Of a DNA stretch of 64,000 nt, positions 24,671-38,200 are shown piece by piece (the stretch's first letter is position 1; each line of letters starts with the position of its first letter). Source of the stretch: Manihot esculenta (lineage: Eukaryota > Streptophyta > Magnoliopsida > Malpighiales > Euphorbiaceae); assembly GCF_001659605.2 (NCBI RefSeq), contig NC_035173.2:14160945-14224944 (forward strand), given 5' to 3'. Position numbers and translations under genes: made by a program. Below the pieces are notes generated by a model. It was given only the letters and a program-made list of their open reading frames with translations. It ran no database searches and was not told the DNA's origin.

Positions 24671-24977
24671 CTCTGACACCAGTTGTCAAGAATCGAACAA
24701 TCATACAATTCAAAGAATAAGCACAAAAATTAAATAACATACAAATTTAATGTGGTCCACTAATTTGGCTACGTCTATGGCGGTTAGGGTTTTTTTATTT
24801 CTCTGTGAGTTTTCAATTAGAATACACTTGGAGAATATTACATATTTATATGTTCAGGAAAAATACAAAAATATAATTAAAAGTGAAAAGAAAGAACCAA
24901 TGAAATTGTACATTGTTAACTTGTTTTGTCGTTTTAATTTTTTTCTTCATTTCCTCGTACAATCTTTTTTTACTAAT
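24671..24977 (-). repeat. Copia PBS and 5' LTR (outer end uncertain)
   Basis: On the minus strand TGGTGTCAGAG (24681-24671) is a degraded initiator-Met primer site. The adjoining LTR begins (plus view) at 24684 with TGTCAAG. It is about 280 bp or more; its outer end is unclear because a MITE sits just beyond and the partner LTR is not in the window. Confidence 0.55.
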
Positions 24978-24986
24978 AACTGCGAT

Positions 24987-25451
24987 TAGGGGTGAGCAGT
25001 ATTCGGTTCAAATCGAAAAAATCGACCGAACCGAACCGATTTAAAATTTTGGTTCAGTTTTTTATACATTTCGGTTCGGTTCGGTTTTTAATTTCAGAAA
25101 TTTTGATTATTTTGGTTCGGTTCAATTTTGATCAGAAAAAAACCGAAAAAACCAAACCGAACCGATTAGTGATAATAATATATTTTTTCAATAATATAGA
25201 GAAATTAAATCATATTAAGATTAAAATATTTTAATTAAATTTTAAAATATTAAAAATAAAGTGTAAAAAAAACTATTAAAAATCGAAATCGATCAAACCG
25301 AATCGAATCGAACTGAATCAAACCGATTCGATTCGATTCAGTTTTTGACCAAAATCGGTTCGATTCAATTTTCATAAACACTAGAATTTCGATTTTCGAT
25401 TTATTCAGTTCGGTTCGGTTCAAAACCGAACCGACCGAATACTCACCCCTA
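24987..25451. mobile_element. hAT-like MITE, copy 1
   Basis: A 465-bp non-coding element whose ends are inverted: TAGGGGTGAG at the left, CTCACCCCTA at the right, extended inward by CCGAAC-type repeats near both ends. It is flanked by near-identical 8-bp sequences ACTGCGAT (24979-24986) and ACTGCGAC (25452-25459). TAGGGGTG termini and an 8-bp duplication fit hAT-superfamily MITEs. No transposase. A related truncated copy lies at 31244-31613. Confidence 0.75.
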
Positions 25452-25569
25452 ACTGCGACTTCATAGCCCTCCAAACGATTAAGATGCTATTAGCAAGGCA
25501 AGATCTCTAGTAACAGCGGTTGATCAAGGACTAAGGCTATAAATTGTCATTGATTTATGACCATAATAG

Positions 25570-26700
25570 AAATTTTTTCGTGTCTTTCTTTTGCCACTTT
25601 CAAATGAACATATCAATGTAAGTTGCTCACACATTAGCATCGATTTGAAAGTGATCTAAATAAAACCATACTTAAATAAAAATTATTTTAAATTAAATAT
25701 CTTTAATCATAACATCAGTTTATGAGCTCAAAAGAAATTCTTAGATACTTTTTTTTTTCCGCCTTGAAAGAGCACATTAATATCAATGGCTCAGGTATTA
25801 GCATCTATTTGAGGTGATTTGAACTAAAACCATATTTATATCAAAAGATATTTTAAATTAAATATTTTTAATTACTGTATTAATTTATTATCTAACTAGA
25901 AATTATTTTTTTATCATGCAAATAGATTGCATTAAACTAATCTAAAACAAGCCACACTTTACAAAAGATAATCCAATATTAAGTCCATAGCCAAATTCAC
26001 AGGAGTTTGAATCCAGAAAAGCCAATTTGAGCCCGACAGATCAGTCCATGAGTATTCGCCCAAAAGCATTGCTCCAACACTAAATATACCGATACAAACA
26101 CGCCATTGGCACACCAATGACCTGTCCGAAACACCACAGTGATGACCAAGCAAAACCTCACAGATGCAAATCAATTAAAACCAAAGCTAGAAGATCAAAT
26201 AGAAACAAACCCCTATACAAACCAACCAAACCAGCATGTCGTTTCTGCTACCATCCCAACAGTAACATGCAACAAAGACTCCGGAGAATCAATGCCAACA
26301 ACCATCAAAAAAGAGGTTGGCCCATGACAATTTCATTTTAATATAACCATAAAACCACCTTCAGGAGTATACTCTGTACTCCGGCATCGATAACCACCAA
26401 CTTCTTTAAAAAAAAAACTAGATCTACAAAACACGAAAAAAATTTTAAAAACCAAACAGCCACGCAAAAGTAAAATCAAAGCAAAGAAAACCATAACTAT
26501 TTACCAAAAAAAAAAAAGGCAAACGCCTCTGCCTAAAGGCAAAAAAATCGAATAAGCACAACACCAGTAGCTCACTCATTAGCATCAATTTGAAAGTGAT
26601 CCAAAGCCATCGAGCTAAACCCATGTTTATAACAAATTACTTTAAATTAAATATTTTTTAATTATATAATCAAAATTTAATAGAGATACTAAAAAATTTC
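25570..26700. repeat. Three diverged ~160-bp direct repeats, interrupted
   Basis: The string ATTAGCATC-ATTTGA followed by AAACCAT and TTTAAATTAAATATTTTTAAT recurs at about 25634-25702, 25798-25870 and 26578-26652. The first two are spaced ~160 bp apart; the third is displaced by ~640 bp of unrelated sequence (about 25905-26545). They are diverged direct repeats of unknown origin. No gene is visible. Confidence 0.55.
25905..26545 (-). mobile_element. Possible LINE 3' fragment
   Basis: This stretch separates repeat copies 2 and 3. On the minus strand it ends in ATGATAAAAAAAT, resembling the short A-rich 3' tail of plant LINEs. No reverse transcriptase motif is present and I see no convincing target-site duplication. 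It could equally be plain intergenic DNA. Confidence 0.25.
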
Positions 26701-27650
26701 TCATTCTAAAAGAACGCACACAATGCCCTTCTTACCATAAAGTCAACTTAAAACAACCCTTTTTACTGTAGTTCAAAACCTAAAGCAATCATAAAACCAC
26801 AAAGCAACTTTTGATAATTTTTCTTATTTTAGTTAAATATTTAACACCACAATCAAAAATCTGTGTTAGCGGAACATTCTCATTTTCCTGAATGCAGAGA
26901 AATGAAAAATAATAAAACAAATGGGCTTTCCAAGAGCACCACATTTCTGTTCTTTCCCTTGAAAAATAAAAAAAAATATCCGTCCTTCAATATCACGACA
27001 TTTAGTTTTGCAAAGTACAAGGCATTCCCACACCCGAGGAACTGCAGTCCTCCACAGCCGAATGCCTCGTCTAGTTGTTTTAACATTCAACAGCTTTTTA
27101 TAAGGGCACAAACTACAGAGATTTACCCATCTCCACAACCTACTGGATTCACTTACTCCATCTTTAATAATAAAATAGGGATTTGCATCTAATCAGTATC
27201 TTCATTCAGAAAATACTGCAATTCAACGCAGATACTTCAAACACTATGATCTTTGATAAGAAATAACCACATGCTACCAATCGACAATAACAGATTAGTA
27301 TGAAATTGATGTTTCGAGTTTGAATTCTAGTTGAAATCATTTGTACGGAAACTGAAAAAAAATAGAGGGAAGTAGTTTCAGCGTAGTATAGATCCTTTCA
27401 AACAAAGTATTAAAAAGAATTTCCACAAGGTTTACGGCCCGAAACAGAATTGATAAAATTTCTCACAGATAAACTATTAACATCAATGTTCCCAAAGGAG
27501 GGGGGAGAAAGAGAGAGAAACTTCAAGTATTGGAAAGAGAAATGAAAAATAATGATTAAAAAAAGCATCACAATCACTCTCCTAATACAAGCATCCTACT
27601 AAATGACATAGTATAACCACAAAAGGTTGCGAGGAAAGTAATGACGAGTA
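26700..27650. other. Intergenic stretch, no recognisable feature
   Basis: AT-rich sequence downstream of the actin gene. Short open frames here (for example 26863-27192) have low-complexity products and overlap frames on both strands. I see no gene or repeat. Confidence 0.5.
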
Positions 27651-27725
27651 CCAAAGTGTTGCCCTTTAAATTCAAAGGGAACATTACAACATGAATTGCA
27701 ACAGATGGAAAGCTATTTGATACAT

Positions 27726-27865
27726 CAGAGTTTACCATCCTTTAATGACTCAATCTCAACACTTCTCCATATCAACCATACTGAAGTTCATGACACAGAG
27801 TTTACCATCCTTTAATGACTCAATCTCAACACTTCTCCATATCAACCATACTGAAGTTCATGACA
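27726..27865. repeat. Perfect 70-bp tandem duplication in the actin 3' flank
   Basis: Positions 27726-27795 and 27796-27865 are identical as far as I can see. They start 64 bp downstream of the actin stop codon and so probably lie in the 3' UTR. Confidence 0.9.
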
Positions 27866-27928
27866 CCTTGACACGAAAAAAGCCAACTAAATGCACAAAG
27901 TACTCGCCATCAAAGCATTTTTCAGAAC

Positions 27929-29320
<1,392 letters not shown>

Positions 29321-30260
29321 TTTCTAAAAACCTGCAAATTACTGCGAGAGTTAGATGAGAAAAAAACCTGGACACACATAAAATCCTTGCAACTGTTAGC
29401 TAAATTTAAAATCCTGAACTAAGTCTCAGTTGATTTACAAACAACATCTTCTTATTAGCTATAGCCCTGTAGTTCTGAGTTACAGGAACTATAAGCAGAA
29501 TTAGAAGTCGAAGAATTTTCTTTACCAACAACCATATAGACAACCCTACCATTATGATAAAATCCAGCATTAATTTTTATGTTAAAGAAATTCAGCTTTT
29601 TGAGAAATGAATTTTCATAGTTTCTGATCTATTAAAGCAAATCTTAAGTTGCCAATGCAACCATTTCCCTCACTAAGTTCACAGTGATTTAAAAAGAAAA
29701 CAAGAAAGCACAGCAGTTTATAGCTAGATCTTTCCTGAAATCGGAAGGAAAATAAAAAAGAAAATGGAGAAACAGATCATATCGAATAATCGCAGATCCA
29801 GATATATGAACACCAGATCAGACGCTTGATCAAGGAAAAACAGAACACCTAAGAACTACTAGCCATACGCTACACCTAACATCAGATCTCTGCTTCATTA
29901 ACAACAACAGAGCATTATAAAAATTACCAAATCCTCAGATCGGCAACACAAAAACGAAAAATTAAAATAGCCGAAAAGCAATCACAGCTCACCGATTCAA
30001 CACAACAACTAAAGGATCTCCAAAAATCCAAACAACACAGTAGAAAATGAAACCAGAGGATACCGATCTACGCAAACCATGACTGAGAGACGAAATTAAA
30101 GAGATTAAGCAGATCGAATCTTACCTTTGAAATTATGAAAGATCGAATGGAAGGAGAAAGATAGAAGCAAACCAAGCCAATCTACGGAGATGGCCCGGAC
30201 TGTTTCTCTGACTTGGAGAGACCTTTGTCTTTGTAAGAGGCAGCTATGAGATGCAGAAAT
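29321..30260 (-). other. Actin 5' UTR with 793-bp leader intron
   Basis: The ATG is preceded by 11 bp of UTR (29321-29331), then a TTTGCAG acceptor. A matching donor AAAG|GTAAGA lies at 30124, so the leader intron is 29332-30124. The upstream non-coding exon starts at 30125 and should end near the transcription start around 30,260 (inferred from the TATA box). A long leader intron is typical of plant actin genes and often boosts expression. Confidence 0.8.
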
Positions 30261-30292
30261 AAAGAGTAAAGACAGCTATCGAAGAGTGGAGT

Positions 30293-30302
30293 GTATATAT
30301 AG
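30293..30302 (-). promoter_or_regulatory. Actin TATA box
   Basis: On the minus strand CTATATATAC lies about 170 bp upstream of the leader-intron donor, preceding a CT-rich exon. It is the best core-promoter candidate. Confidence 0.65.
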
Positions 30303-31243
30303 AAGACGATATTTGAAATGCAAATGACATCTTATTTTTAAAAAAAAAAATTGTGCGAAACTTTTTACTTAGTCATATTATTAAAGTGGTACATTTACAA
30401 AAATATCCTTAGAAATTGCATTATTAATAAGTTGATCTTATTTTCTAAAAAGATGTTTCATCAATTCATTTATATATTTTAGTAAATTCCATTAGTTAAT
30501 TTTCAAATAAATAAATTTAAAATAAGTAATTACTTATTTCATAAATTTCCTATTATTAGTTCATTTATTTTTTAAAAATATATCAAAATATTACTTTTCT
30601 AGAAGGTTGTTTTTTTTATAAATGTTAACGTGTAAATGTATAAAGTATTTAGCAAAATTAAAATTTAAAAATATTTTAATAAATTTCTAAAATATAGAGA
30701 TTATAATAAATTAATAATATATATAATGTATATAAATGTAGGAAGGATTTTCAATAATATACATAATTAAAATTGATAATTACAAGTAATTATTTATTTA
30801 ATTGATTGAAAAAAAAGAAAAGAATTTATTGTGATTTAAAAATATTTAATTTAATTATTTAGGTTATTTTCTATTTGAAAATAAATTCCACTTCTTTCGT
30901 CTCAAATTTATTATCCATTTTTTTATAGTATAGTAGTATATAAATTAATTATTATAATTTTATTTTATTTTAAAGAAATTTTTCAAAATATCTTTTTGTT
31001 TTAATAAAATTTAATATTTATAAAATGAGTATAATTAAAAAGTTAATAAAAATTATTTTTATTAATATATACGAGAAAGTAAAATAAATAAAAATTATGG
31101 GACAAATAGAGTATTTTATAAAAAAAATATCATTTTATATATTTAAATACAATTATTTTCTATTTAAATGTAAATTTTATTTATAAAAATGTAATTTATC
31201 TATAATATGTATAAATGTATAATATAAATGTGTAAAGAGAGAA
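30303..31243. other. AT-rich actin upstream region
   Basis: About 940 bp of very AT-rich DNA without open frames or repeats I can name. It would contain the actin upstream promoter; I can point to no specific element. Confidence 0.5.
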
Positions 31244-31613
31244 GTAGGGTGAGTAATATTTGATTTAAATTGAAAAAATGGATCGAATTGAATTAATTTA
31301 AAAATTCAATTTGATTTTTTATTCATTTCGGTTCGGTTTAATTTTTTATTTCAAAAATTTCAATTATTTCGATTTGATTCAATTTTGATAAAAAAAATTA
31401 AACCGAATCGATTAATGATAACAATATATTATATTCAATAATATAGAGAAATTAGATTATATTAAAATTAAAATATTTTAATTAAATTTTAAAATATTAA
31501 AAATAAAGTGTAAAAAAAATTTATTTAAATTTAAAACCGATCAAACTAAATTAAATCGAACCGAATCAGACTAATTCAGTTCAATTCGATTTCTGATCAA
31601 AATTGATTTGAGT
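31244..31613. mobile_element. Truncated, diverged copy 2 of the hAT-like MITE
   Basis: Starts TAGGGTGAGTAATATT and follows copy 1 (24987-25365) in the same order and orientation: an A/T-rich run with CGGTTCGGTT, a TTAATGATAACAATATATTATA-like centre, and ATCAAA repeats. Many substitutions have weakened its CCGAAC repeats, and the right terminal repeat is missing. It is clearly older than copy 1. Confidence 0.7.
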
Positions 31614-31889
31614 ATAATTTATTATTTTTTAGAGGATATAACAAATATTTTAAATATAATCCCTTATATTTCAAATATTTTTTTTATCCTATAAAAATTA
31701 TTAAAATAAATTTTTTAAAATAATTTTTTAAAATAATTTATAATTCTAAAATTTGAAAAATAAATATAGATTTTAAAAATATTTTATATATAAAATAATT
31801 TTATATTATATAGATAATATTTTTTAATTTTAAAAACTATATTAATTTTAAAGATTAAAATATTTTTAAAAAATAAAATATTTAATTTA

Positions 31890-31937
<48 letters not shown>

Positions 31938-32404
31938 TCATAGTGTCTTTAAATTATTTATAATAATATTTAATTATTTAAGTAGTTAATAATTTTATTT
32001 TTACAATAGATGATAACTTGCTTCGTTAAATTAACTTTAGTTAATTAAGAAAAATTGAATAAATAATGAGAGATAATTATTTATTTTAAAGTAATTATTA
32101 TTATAAATGATGAAAGATAATTATGATTCTAAATAATAATTATTTTTTAAAAATTTAATAATAAATAATTATCTTACTTTTTAAATAAGATTTTATAAAT
32201 TAAATTTGAAATTTTTAAAATAATAAATTTAATTTAATTAACCAATAAAATTATAGAAAATTATACTCTTTATAAAAGCTATAAAATTATTTTTATCTAC
32301 ATAATTTTTTTTTTAAAAAAATATATTAGTCATAGTTTGAAAATTGATAAAAATAAATTTGAAAATTTTATTAAATATTTGAAAATTTTCAAAAGTGAAA
32401 GGTA
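31614..32404. repeat. AT-rich spacer with (TA)n microsatellite
   Basis: About 790 bp of extremely AT-rich DNA. An uninterrupted TA run of roughly 37 bp lies at about 31896-31932. I see no gene. Confidence 0.8.
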
Positions 32405-32627
32405 TGTGTGCAAGAGAGAGAAAAAAAACTTTGAAATCTTATTTCAGAAAGAAAATGACGTTACAGACTGAGTCCAGAAGCATCCTGCTTTCTTATGTAG
32501 CAGACAATCACACGTGCACATCTTGTGCCAATCACAGCCCTATTACAATGGAAAGAACATAAAAGAAACAACACAGTTTCAATCAATATATGCATACACG
32601 CTCAATAACTAAAACGATGCAATTTCA
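32405..32627 (-). repeat. Short LTR of a second copia element
   Basis: Minus-strand sequence from 32627 starts TGAAATTGCATCG directly after a purine-rich tract (GAGGAGGGGG at 32640-32631) and ends near CACACA at 32405, about 223 bp. This is the PPT-LTR order at the 3' end of a copia element. No duplication partner is visible. Confidence 0.65.
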
Positions 32628-32640
32628 ATACCCCCTCCTC

Positions 32641-32796
32641 AAGTTGAAGCTGGTAAAGGCAGTAAATTCAACTTGCCAGTAAGACTGTCATGGCGAGATG
32701 CAGGCAATGCTTTCGTAAAGATGTCTGCCAATTGTTCTTGAGTGGGGAGATGACTAGGTAGAATAAAGCCTTGTTGGAGTTGGTCCCGTACGAGAT
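32641..32796 (-). pseudogene. Copia RNase H C-terminal stub
   Basis: The minus strand reads LPTQEQLADIFTKALPASRH and then KLNLLPLPAST with a stop, the conserved end of copia RNase H (LADIFTKALP). The rest is displaced by element C, which enters at 32797; the continuation lies beyond the window. Confidence 0.8.
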
Positions 32797-35002
32797 TGTA
32801 ATACCCGGCTAGACCCCGGCGTCAGAATTCCTACTTTTCGGCGGAATCTCCATTGGAATCTGGCATTGACGGATGTCAGAGTTTTCTAGAAGGGTAAAAG
32901 AAATGTTTTCTAAAATTTTTTGAATGTTTTTAGTGTTTTGATTAAGAAAACTTGAAGTTTTGCAAAGAAAATACTAAGGAGGGAAATGTAAGGTTCGGCC
33001 GCCGAACCTCACTTTCGGCCGCCGAAGGTGGCATGTTTTCGTTGCCACGGAAGCCCAAGTTCGACTTCTAAAAGTGGGAAAGCTGTGGAGGCAGCTTTGG
33101 CTGCCGAAGGGGGTTGACCGGCCACCTATAAAAAGGGTCGCTTATCCGAATTTGAGGTGAGTTTTCTCTCTCTTTTCATGGTATAGGTGAGTTCTTAACC
33201 TCCTTTGGTTGATTCTTGGCTTTCTTTCAAAGTTGAACAAGTTTGAAGTAGTTTTCATGTTGGTTTTGAAGTTTTTGAGCAAGGAAGCAAAGTTGTGAGG
33301 TTTGGAGGGTTTGAATCTATTTTCCCTTGCATCTCTGAGTTTAGACCATCAATCCTCTCGATCTTCTAGAGGTAAGCATGGATCCTCACCTTTCTTGATG
33401 TTTTCAGTGAGTTTTGAAGGGTGTTTTTCATGGTTTTTGCATGGTTTGTATGGGTAGGGTTTATGTTGATCATAAGCCATATGTATGTATATGTGTTGTT
33501 TTTGGGGTTTTGAGCTAGTTCTAAGCCCCTATATGCATGAAGAAGGGTATATGCATGTGTGTGAGAGCTTGTATGTGAGTTGTGCATGTTTTGGAGAGGT
33601 TTTGGAGGCTGGAGACGTAAGGTTGGATCGAGTTCTGCCTTCTTGGAGAACTCAGGTTCGGCCGCCGAAGCAAGGTTCGGCCGCCGAACCCCTTGAGGAG
33701 GTTGTTTCGGCTGCCGAACCCGCCTCCGAAAGTGTATGACTTTCGGCTCTGGAGTGGAGTTTCGGCCGCCGAACATGCCGCCGAAGGTTGTGACTTTCGT
33801 CTCTGGAAGGACTTTCGGCTACCGAACCTGCCTCCGAAAGTGCTTGACTTTCGGCTTTGGAGGGACCTTTGGCCGCCGAACCTGCCGCCGAAAGTCCTCT
33901 ATCCAGCCTTCCTTTGCTTGTTTTTCCATGCATGTTTGAGATGTTTTAGGGGGTTTTTGGGGGAATGTTCAAAGCTATGATAGAGTATGTTGGTACCTCA
34001 TTTGAGTCCACCTGTGTAGGTTCGGCCCCGAGGAACCAAGGAGGCCCTCAGAGTTAGCTGGTTCAGAGGTATTCCAGCGTGTACTAGAGGTGAGTAGAAT
34101 GGAACTATGTTTTAACGCAAAAGTTTTAGCATGACTCATGCATCATAAATGCTATGTATATATGTTCGGTTGTTTACATTAGTATGCATGACTCATGCAC
34201 CATAAATGCCATGTATATATACTAGGCTGTTTGTATTAGTATTCACGAAGATGAGGCATTGCATAATATGGGTTGATGTGGATGGATATTGGAGGAACCC
34301 TTAGCCCTCAATATGCTATGAGAAGACTAGGTGTGGCTTAATCGCCCCTGGCACAGAGTATGAGAAGACCTGGTGTGGCCTAAGCGCCCCTGGCACAGAG
34401 TAATAGAAGACCAGGTGTGGCCTAATCGCCCCTGGTACAGAGTTTATGAATTGTAGAGGGTTATTGGTGACAAGTCCATCCTTGATATGATTTATTTGTA
34501 ATGTGATGGCAGCATGTGTTCTTAAATGATTTTATTGGTGCTCTACTCACTGGGCTCTAGTAGCTCACCCCTCTCCTTAACCCCCAGGTTTGCAGGGCCA
34601 GAGATAGCATGGGATAGCTTCAGGAGAAAAGTCTATGTAATAGCGGTAGTGGACATGTATTGTAAAGTGATGTATAGTCATGTAATAAGTATTGATGATA
34701 GAATTGTGCTTGACCCTAGAGTTGGTTAATCCCTTTTGTACATGATCGGTATATTATTATGTTGAGGACCAAGCTTAATCTATGAAATGATGACCCAACT
34801 GGTCTGGGGTTTTTACAGAGATAGTGTGCATGCATAGGTTAAGCTTGGTAGATGCAAAGTTTCAAATTTTCATGGAAATTGTTGATCATGTATGGGATTT
34901 ACCAGGTATACAGAAGGCATAGTAGGCTTGCGACGGGTCCCGGCGGCCTTAAGCCGATCTGGATCCTAGCGCCGGTAGCGGTCCGGTCACCAGATCGCCA
35001 CA
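32797..35002 (+). repeat. Element C 5' LTR
   Basis: 2206 bp, starts TGTAATACCCGG, ends CGCCACA. TATA box at 33126-33135, palindrome clusters at about 32994-33025 and 33655-33890, hairpin-unit array at 34328-34440. It is a diverged subfamily relative to A, B and E. Confidence 0.9.
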
Positions 35003-35005
35003 GAT

Positions 35006-35025
35006 TGGTATCAGAGCTCTAGGTT
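35006..35025 (+). promoter_or_regulatory. Primer-binding site, element C
   Basis: TGGTATCAGAGC three bases after the 5' LTR, an exact initiator-Met tRNA match. The leader to 35265 has no gene. Confidence 0.87.
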
Positions 35026-35265
35026 CATATGGTCGGACCGAAAGAGTGTTGGGCTCATAGATGTCATAGAAGGGCAAGCACAATAGGCAAAATCATGTCC
35101 ACTAGGATAGGATGTAGCATCCTGTCTTGATTGTTGATGTGTAATGCCATGCCTTGTTACATGTGCATTTATGATATGTTATGTATGTTATGGAGTTCAT
35201 GTGTTTTCACATGGACTATATGATACTAATGGTTATGTGAATGTGTTGTGTTTTCAGAAGTCAGA

Positions 35266-38200
35266 ATGCGAGGTTATGATATGTTTTCAGAAGGCAGTAT
35301 GGCTCAGCCAGCAGCTCCAGCCATGACTCAGGGCAGTAGCAGAGGCAGAGGGAGAGGAGCAGCCTCTTCTTCAGCAGGTTCCCGAGGTGAAGGTCCATCA
35401 GTTCCAGCTCGGATCTTCACTTTGACACAGCAGGAGGCTAACGCATCAAACACCGTGGTGTCAGGTAATCTCCTCATTGGGTGTTCTGATGTGTATGCTT
35501 TGTTGGACCCTGGTGCTTCTCATTCCTTTATTGCACCGAGAGCCGTAGAGAGAGTGGGTTTGATGACTTATGGGTTAGAGTGTCCCCTTTGGGTCAGTGG
35601 GACCAAGTGTGATCCATCAGTGGCAGAATCAGTCTGCCGGTTTAGTCCTGTGTTCATTGAGGGACGATGCCTTCCAGCTGACCTTGTGGTTCTAGATTTG
35701 ACGGATTTTGATGTCATTTTAGGGATGGATTGGCTATCCGCTCATGATGCTACCTTGGACTGTAGAGACAAGGTAGTCAGGTTCAGAGATCAGGATGGAT
35801 CAGTGTTTGTCTTCAGAGGAGACAGGAGGGGTATGCCTAGAGGTGTGATATCAGCCCTGCAGGCTCGTAGGTTGCTTAGGAGGGGTTGTCTGGGGTTTTT
35901 AACTCATGTGAGGGAGCTTGGCAGTCAAGTGAGTGAGCCCGCCTCAGTGCCCGTAGTCAGGGAGTTTTCAGATGTGTTCCCAGACGAGCTTTCAGGACTA
36001 CCACCTGCTAGGGAGATAGAGTTTGAAATAGAAGTCATGCCTGGAACCAGACCGATCTCTATCCCTCCTTACAGGATGGCCCCAGCAGAGTTGCAAGAGT
36101 TAAAAGAGCAGTTGCAAGAGTTAAAAGAGCAGTTGCAAGAGTTAAAAGAGCAGTTGCAAGAGTTGGTAGATAAGGGTTTCATCCGACCGAGTACCTCACC
36201 TTGGGGCGCTCCAGTTTTGTTTGTAAAGAAGAAGGATGGATCCTTAAGACTTTGTATCGACTACAGGCAGTTGAACAAAGTCACTACCAAGAACAAGTAT
36301 CCTCTACCCAAGATCAATGATCTATTTGACCAGCTGGCAGGCGCAGGTTGTTTCTCCAAAATAGATCTAAGATCTGGGTATCATCAGTTGAGAATCAGAG
36401 AAGATGATGTACCTAAGACAGCTTTCAGGACCAGATATGGGCATTATGAGTTCCTGATAATGCCGTTCGGGTTAACTAATGCCCCTGCAACATTCATGAA
36501 CCTCATGAATAGAGTTTTCAGTCAGTATCTGGATCACTTTGTTATTGTCTTCATTGATGATATCTTAGTGTATTCCAGGAATGCAGAGGAGCATGCCCAT
36601 CATCTGAGGTTAGTGTTGCAGACCTTGAGGGAGCATGGCTTGTATGCCAAGTTCTCCAAGTGTGAGTTCTGGTTAAGGAGCATTTCTTTCTTGGGACACG
36701 TTGTATCAGACCAAGGCATTGAAGTAGACCCCAAGAAGATAGAGGCTGTAGCTAGCTGGCCTAGACCCACGTCAGTGTCAGAGATTAAAAGTTTTATGGG
36801 CTTGGCAGGCTATTACAGGAGGTTCGTTCAGAACTTCTCGAAGATTGCTGCTCCTATGACCAGATTAACCAAGAAGAACAGACTTTTGTGTGGTCTGACC
36901 AATGTGAAGAAAGTTTTGAAGAGCTTAAGAAGAGGTTGACTTCAGCACCGGTATTAGCTCTGCCTATCAGTAATGAAGACTTCATAGTATTTTGTGATGC
37001 GTCCCGAGTGGGACTGGGTTGTGTGTTGATGCAGAATGAGAAGATAATTGCTTATGCGTCTAGGCAGTTGAAGAAGCATGAGTTGAATTATCCGACACAT
37101 GACCCTGAGATGGCAGCTGTGATCTTCGCACTCAAGATGTGGAGGCATTACCTTTATGGGGTTAAATGCGAGATCTTCACAGATCATAAAAGCTTGCAGT
37201 ACATCTAGAGTCAGAAAGAGTTGAATTTGAGGCAGAGGAGATGGGTAGAACTGCTTAGTGACTATGATTGTACGATTCAGTACCATCCGGGTAAGGCAAA
37301 TGTTGTGGCAGATGCCCTAAGTCGGAAATCACTTGGCAGTTTGTCCCACATTGCAGTGGAAAGAAGACCGGTGGTGAGAGAATTTTATAAGCTCATTGAT
37401 GAGGGGCTACAGCTAGAGTTGCCTGGTACAGGTGCCTTGATCGCTCAGATGAGAGTGACGCCTGTGTTTCTGGAGCAGGTGGCTCAGAAACAGCACGAAG
37501 ACCCAGAGTTGGTAAAGATTGCCAGGACGGTTCAGTCAGGCAGCAATGAAGAGTTCAGATTTGACAACAAAGGGATCCTCCGCTATGGAACCAGGTTATG
37601 TGTACCAGATGATGTAAGCCTGAAGGGAGACATTATGAGGGAAGCTCATAATGCCAAGTACAGTGTTCACCCTGGAGCCACCAAGATGTATCAGGATCTG
37701 AAAAGAGTTTATTGGTGGCCAGCTATGAAGAGAGAAGTGGCACAGTGTGTGTCAGCTTGCGAGGTATGTCAGAGGGTGAAACTGGAACATCAGAAGCCGG
37801 CTGGAATGCTTAACCCACTGCCGATTCCAGAGTGGAAATGGGAGAACATAGCTATGGATTTTGTAGTGGGGTTATCGGCAGCGTCGAACAGACTAGGCTC
37901 CATATGGGTGATTGTGGACAGACTGACCAAATCTGCTCATTTCATCCCTGTCAGGAGTGGCTACTCTGTGGATAAGTTGGCCTAGGTGTTTGTTGATGAA
38001 GTGATCAGGTTGCATGGGGCTCTTGTTTCAATTGTGTCAGATAGAGGACCCCAGTTCACCTCTAGGTTTTGGCGGAGTCTGCAGAATGCGATGGGCACAA
38101 GATTGGACTTTAGCACTGCTTTCCATCCACAGACTGACGGACAGTCAGAGAGGACCATCCAGACTATTGAAGATATGCTCAGAATGTGTGTGCTAGATTT

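Larger units (their letters stand above)
826..24977 (-). mobile_element. Old Ty1/copia element, host of three nested LTR insertions
   Basis: Read on the minus strand, segments at 24640-24286 (gag), 14429-13819 (gag end and protease), 4025-2585 (integrase) and 1124-826 (reverse transcriptase) form one copia-type gag-PR-IN-RT order. The gaps are element B, element A and a solo LTR, and translation resumes in frame across each after removing one copy of the 5-bp duplication. A primer-binding-like site is at 24671-24681 and LTR-like sequence follows it. The RT is cut off near 826 by the gypsy fragment, so RNase H and the 3' LTR are missing. Several stops show it is old and inactive. Confidence 0.8.

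Noticed and set aside
26863..27192. 109-codon open frame between the repeats and the actin gene
   Set aside because: Low-complexity Phe/Lys/Asn-rich product, overlapped by minus-strand frames, no introns, motif or promoter.
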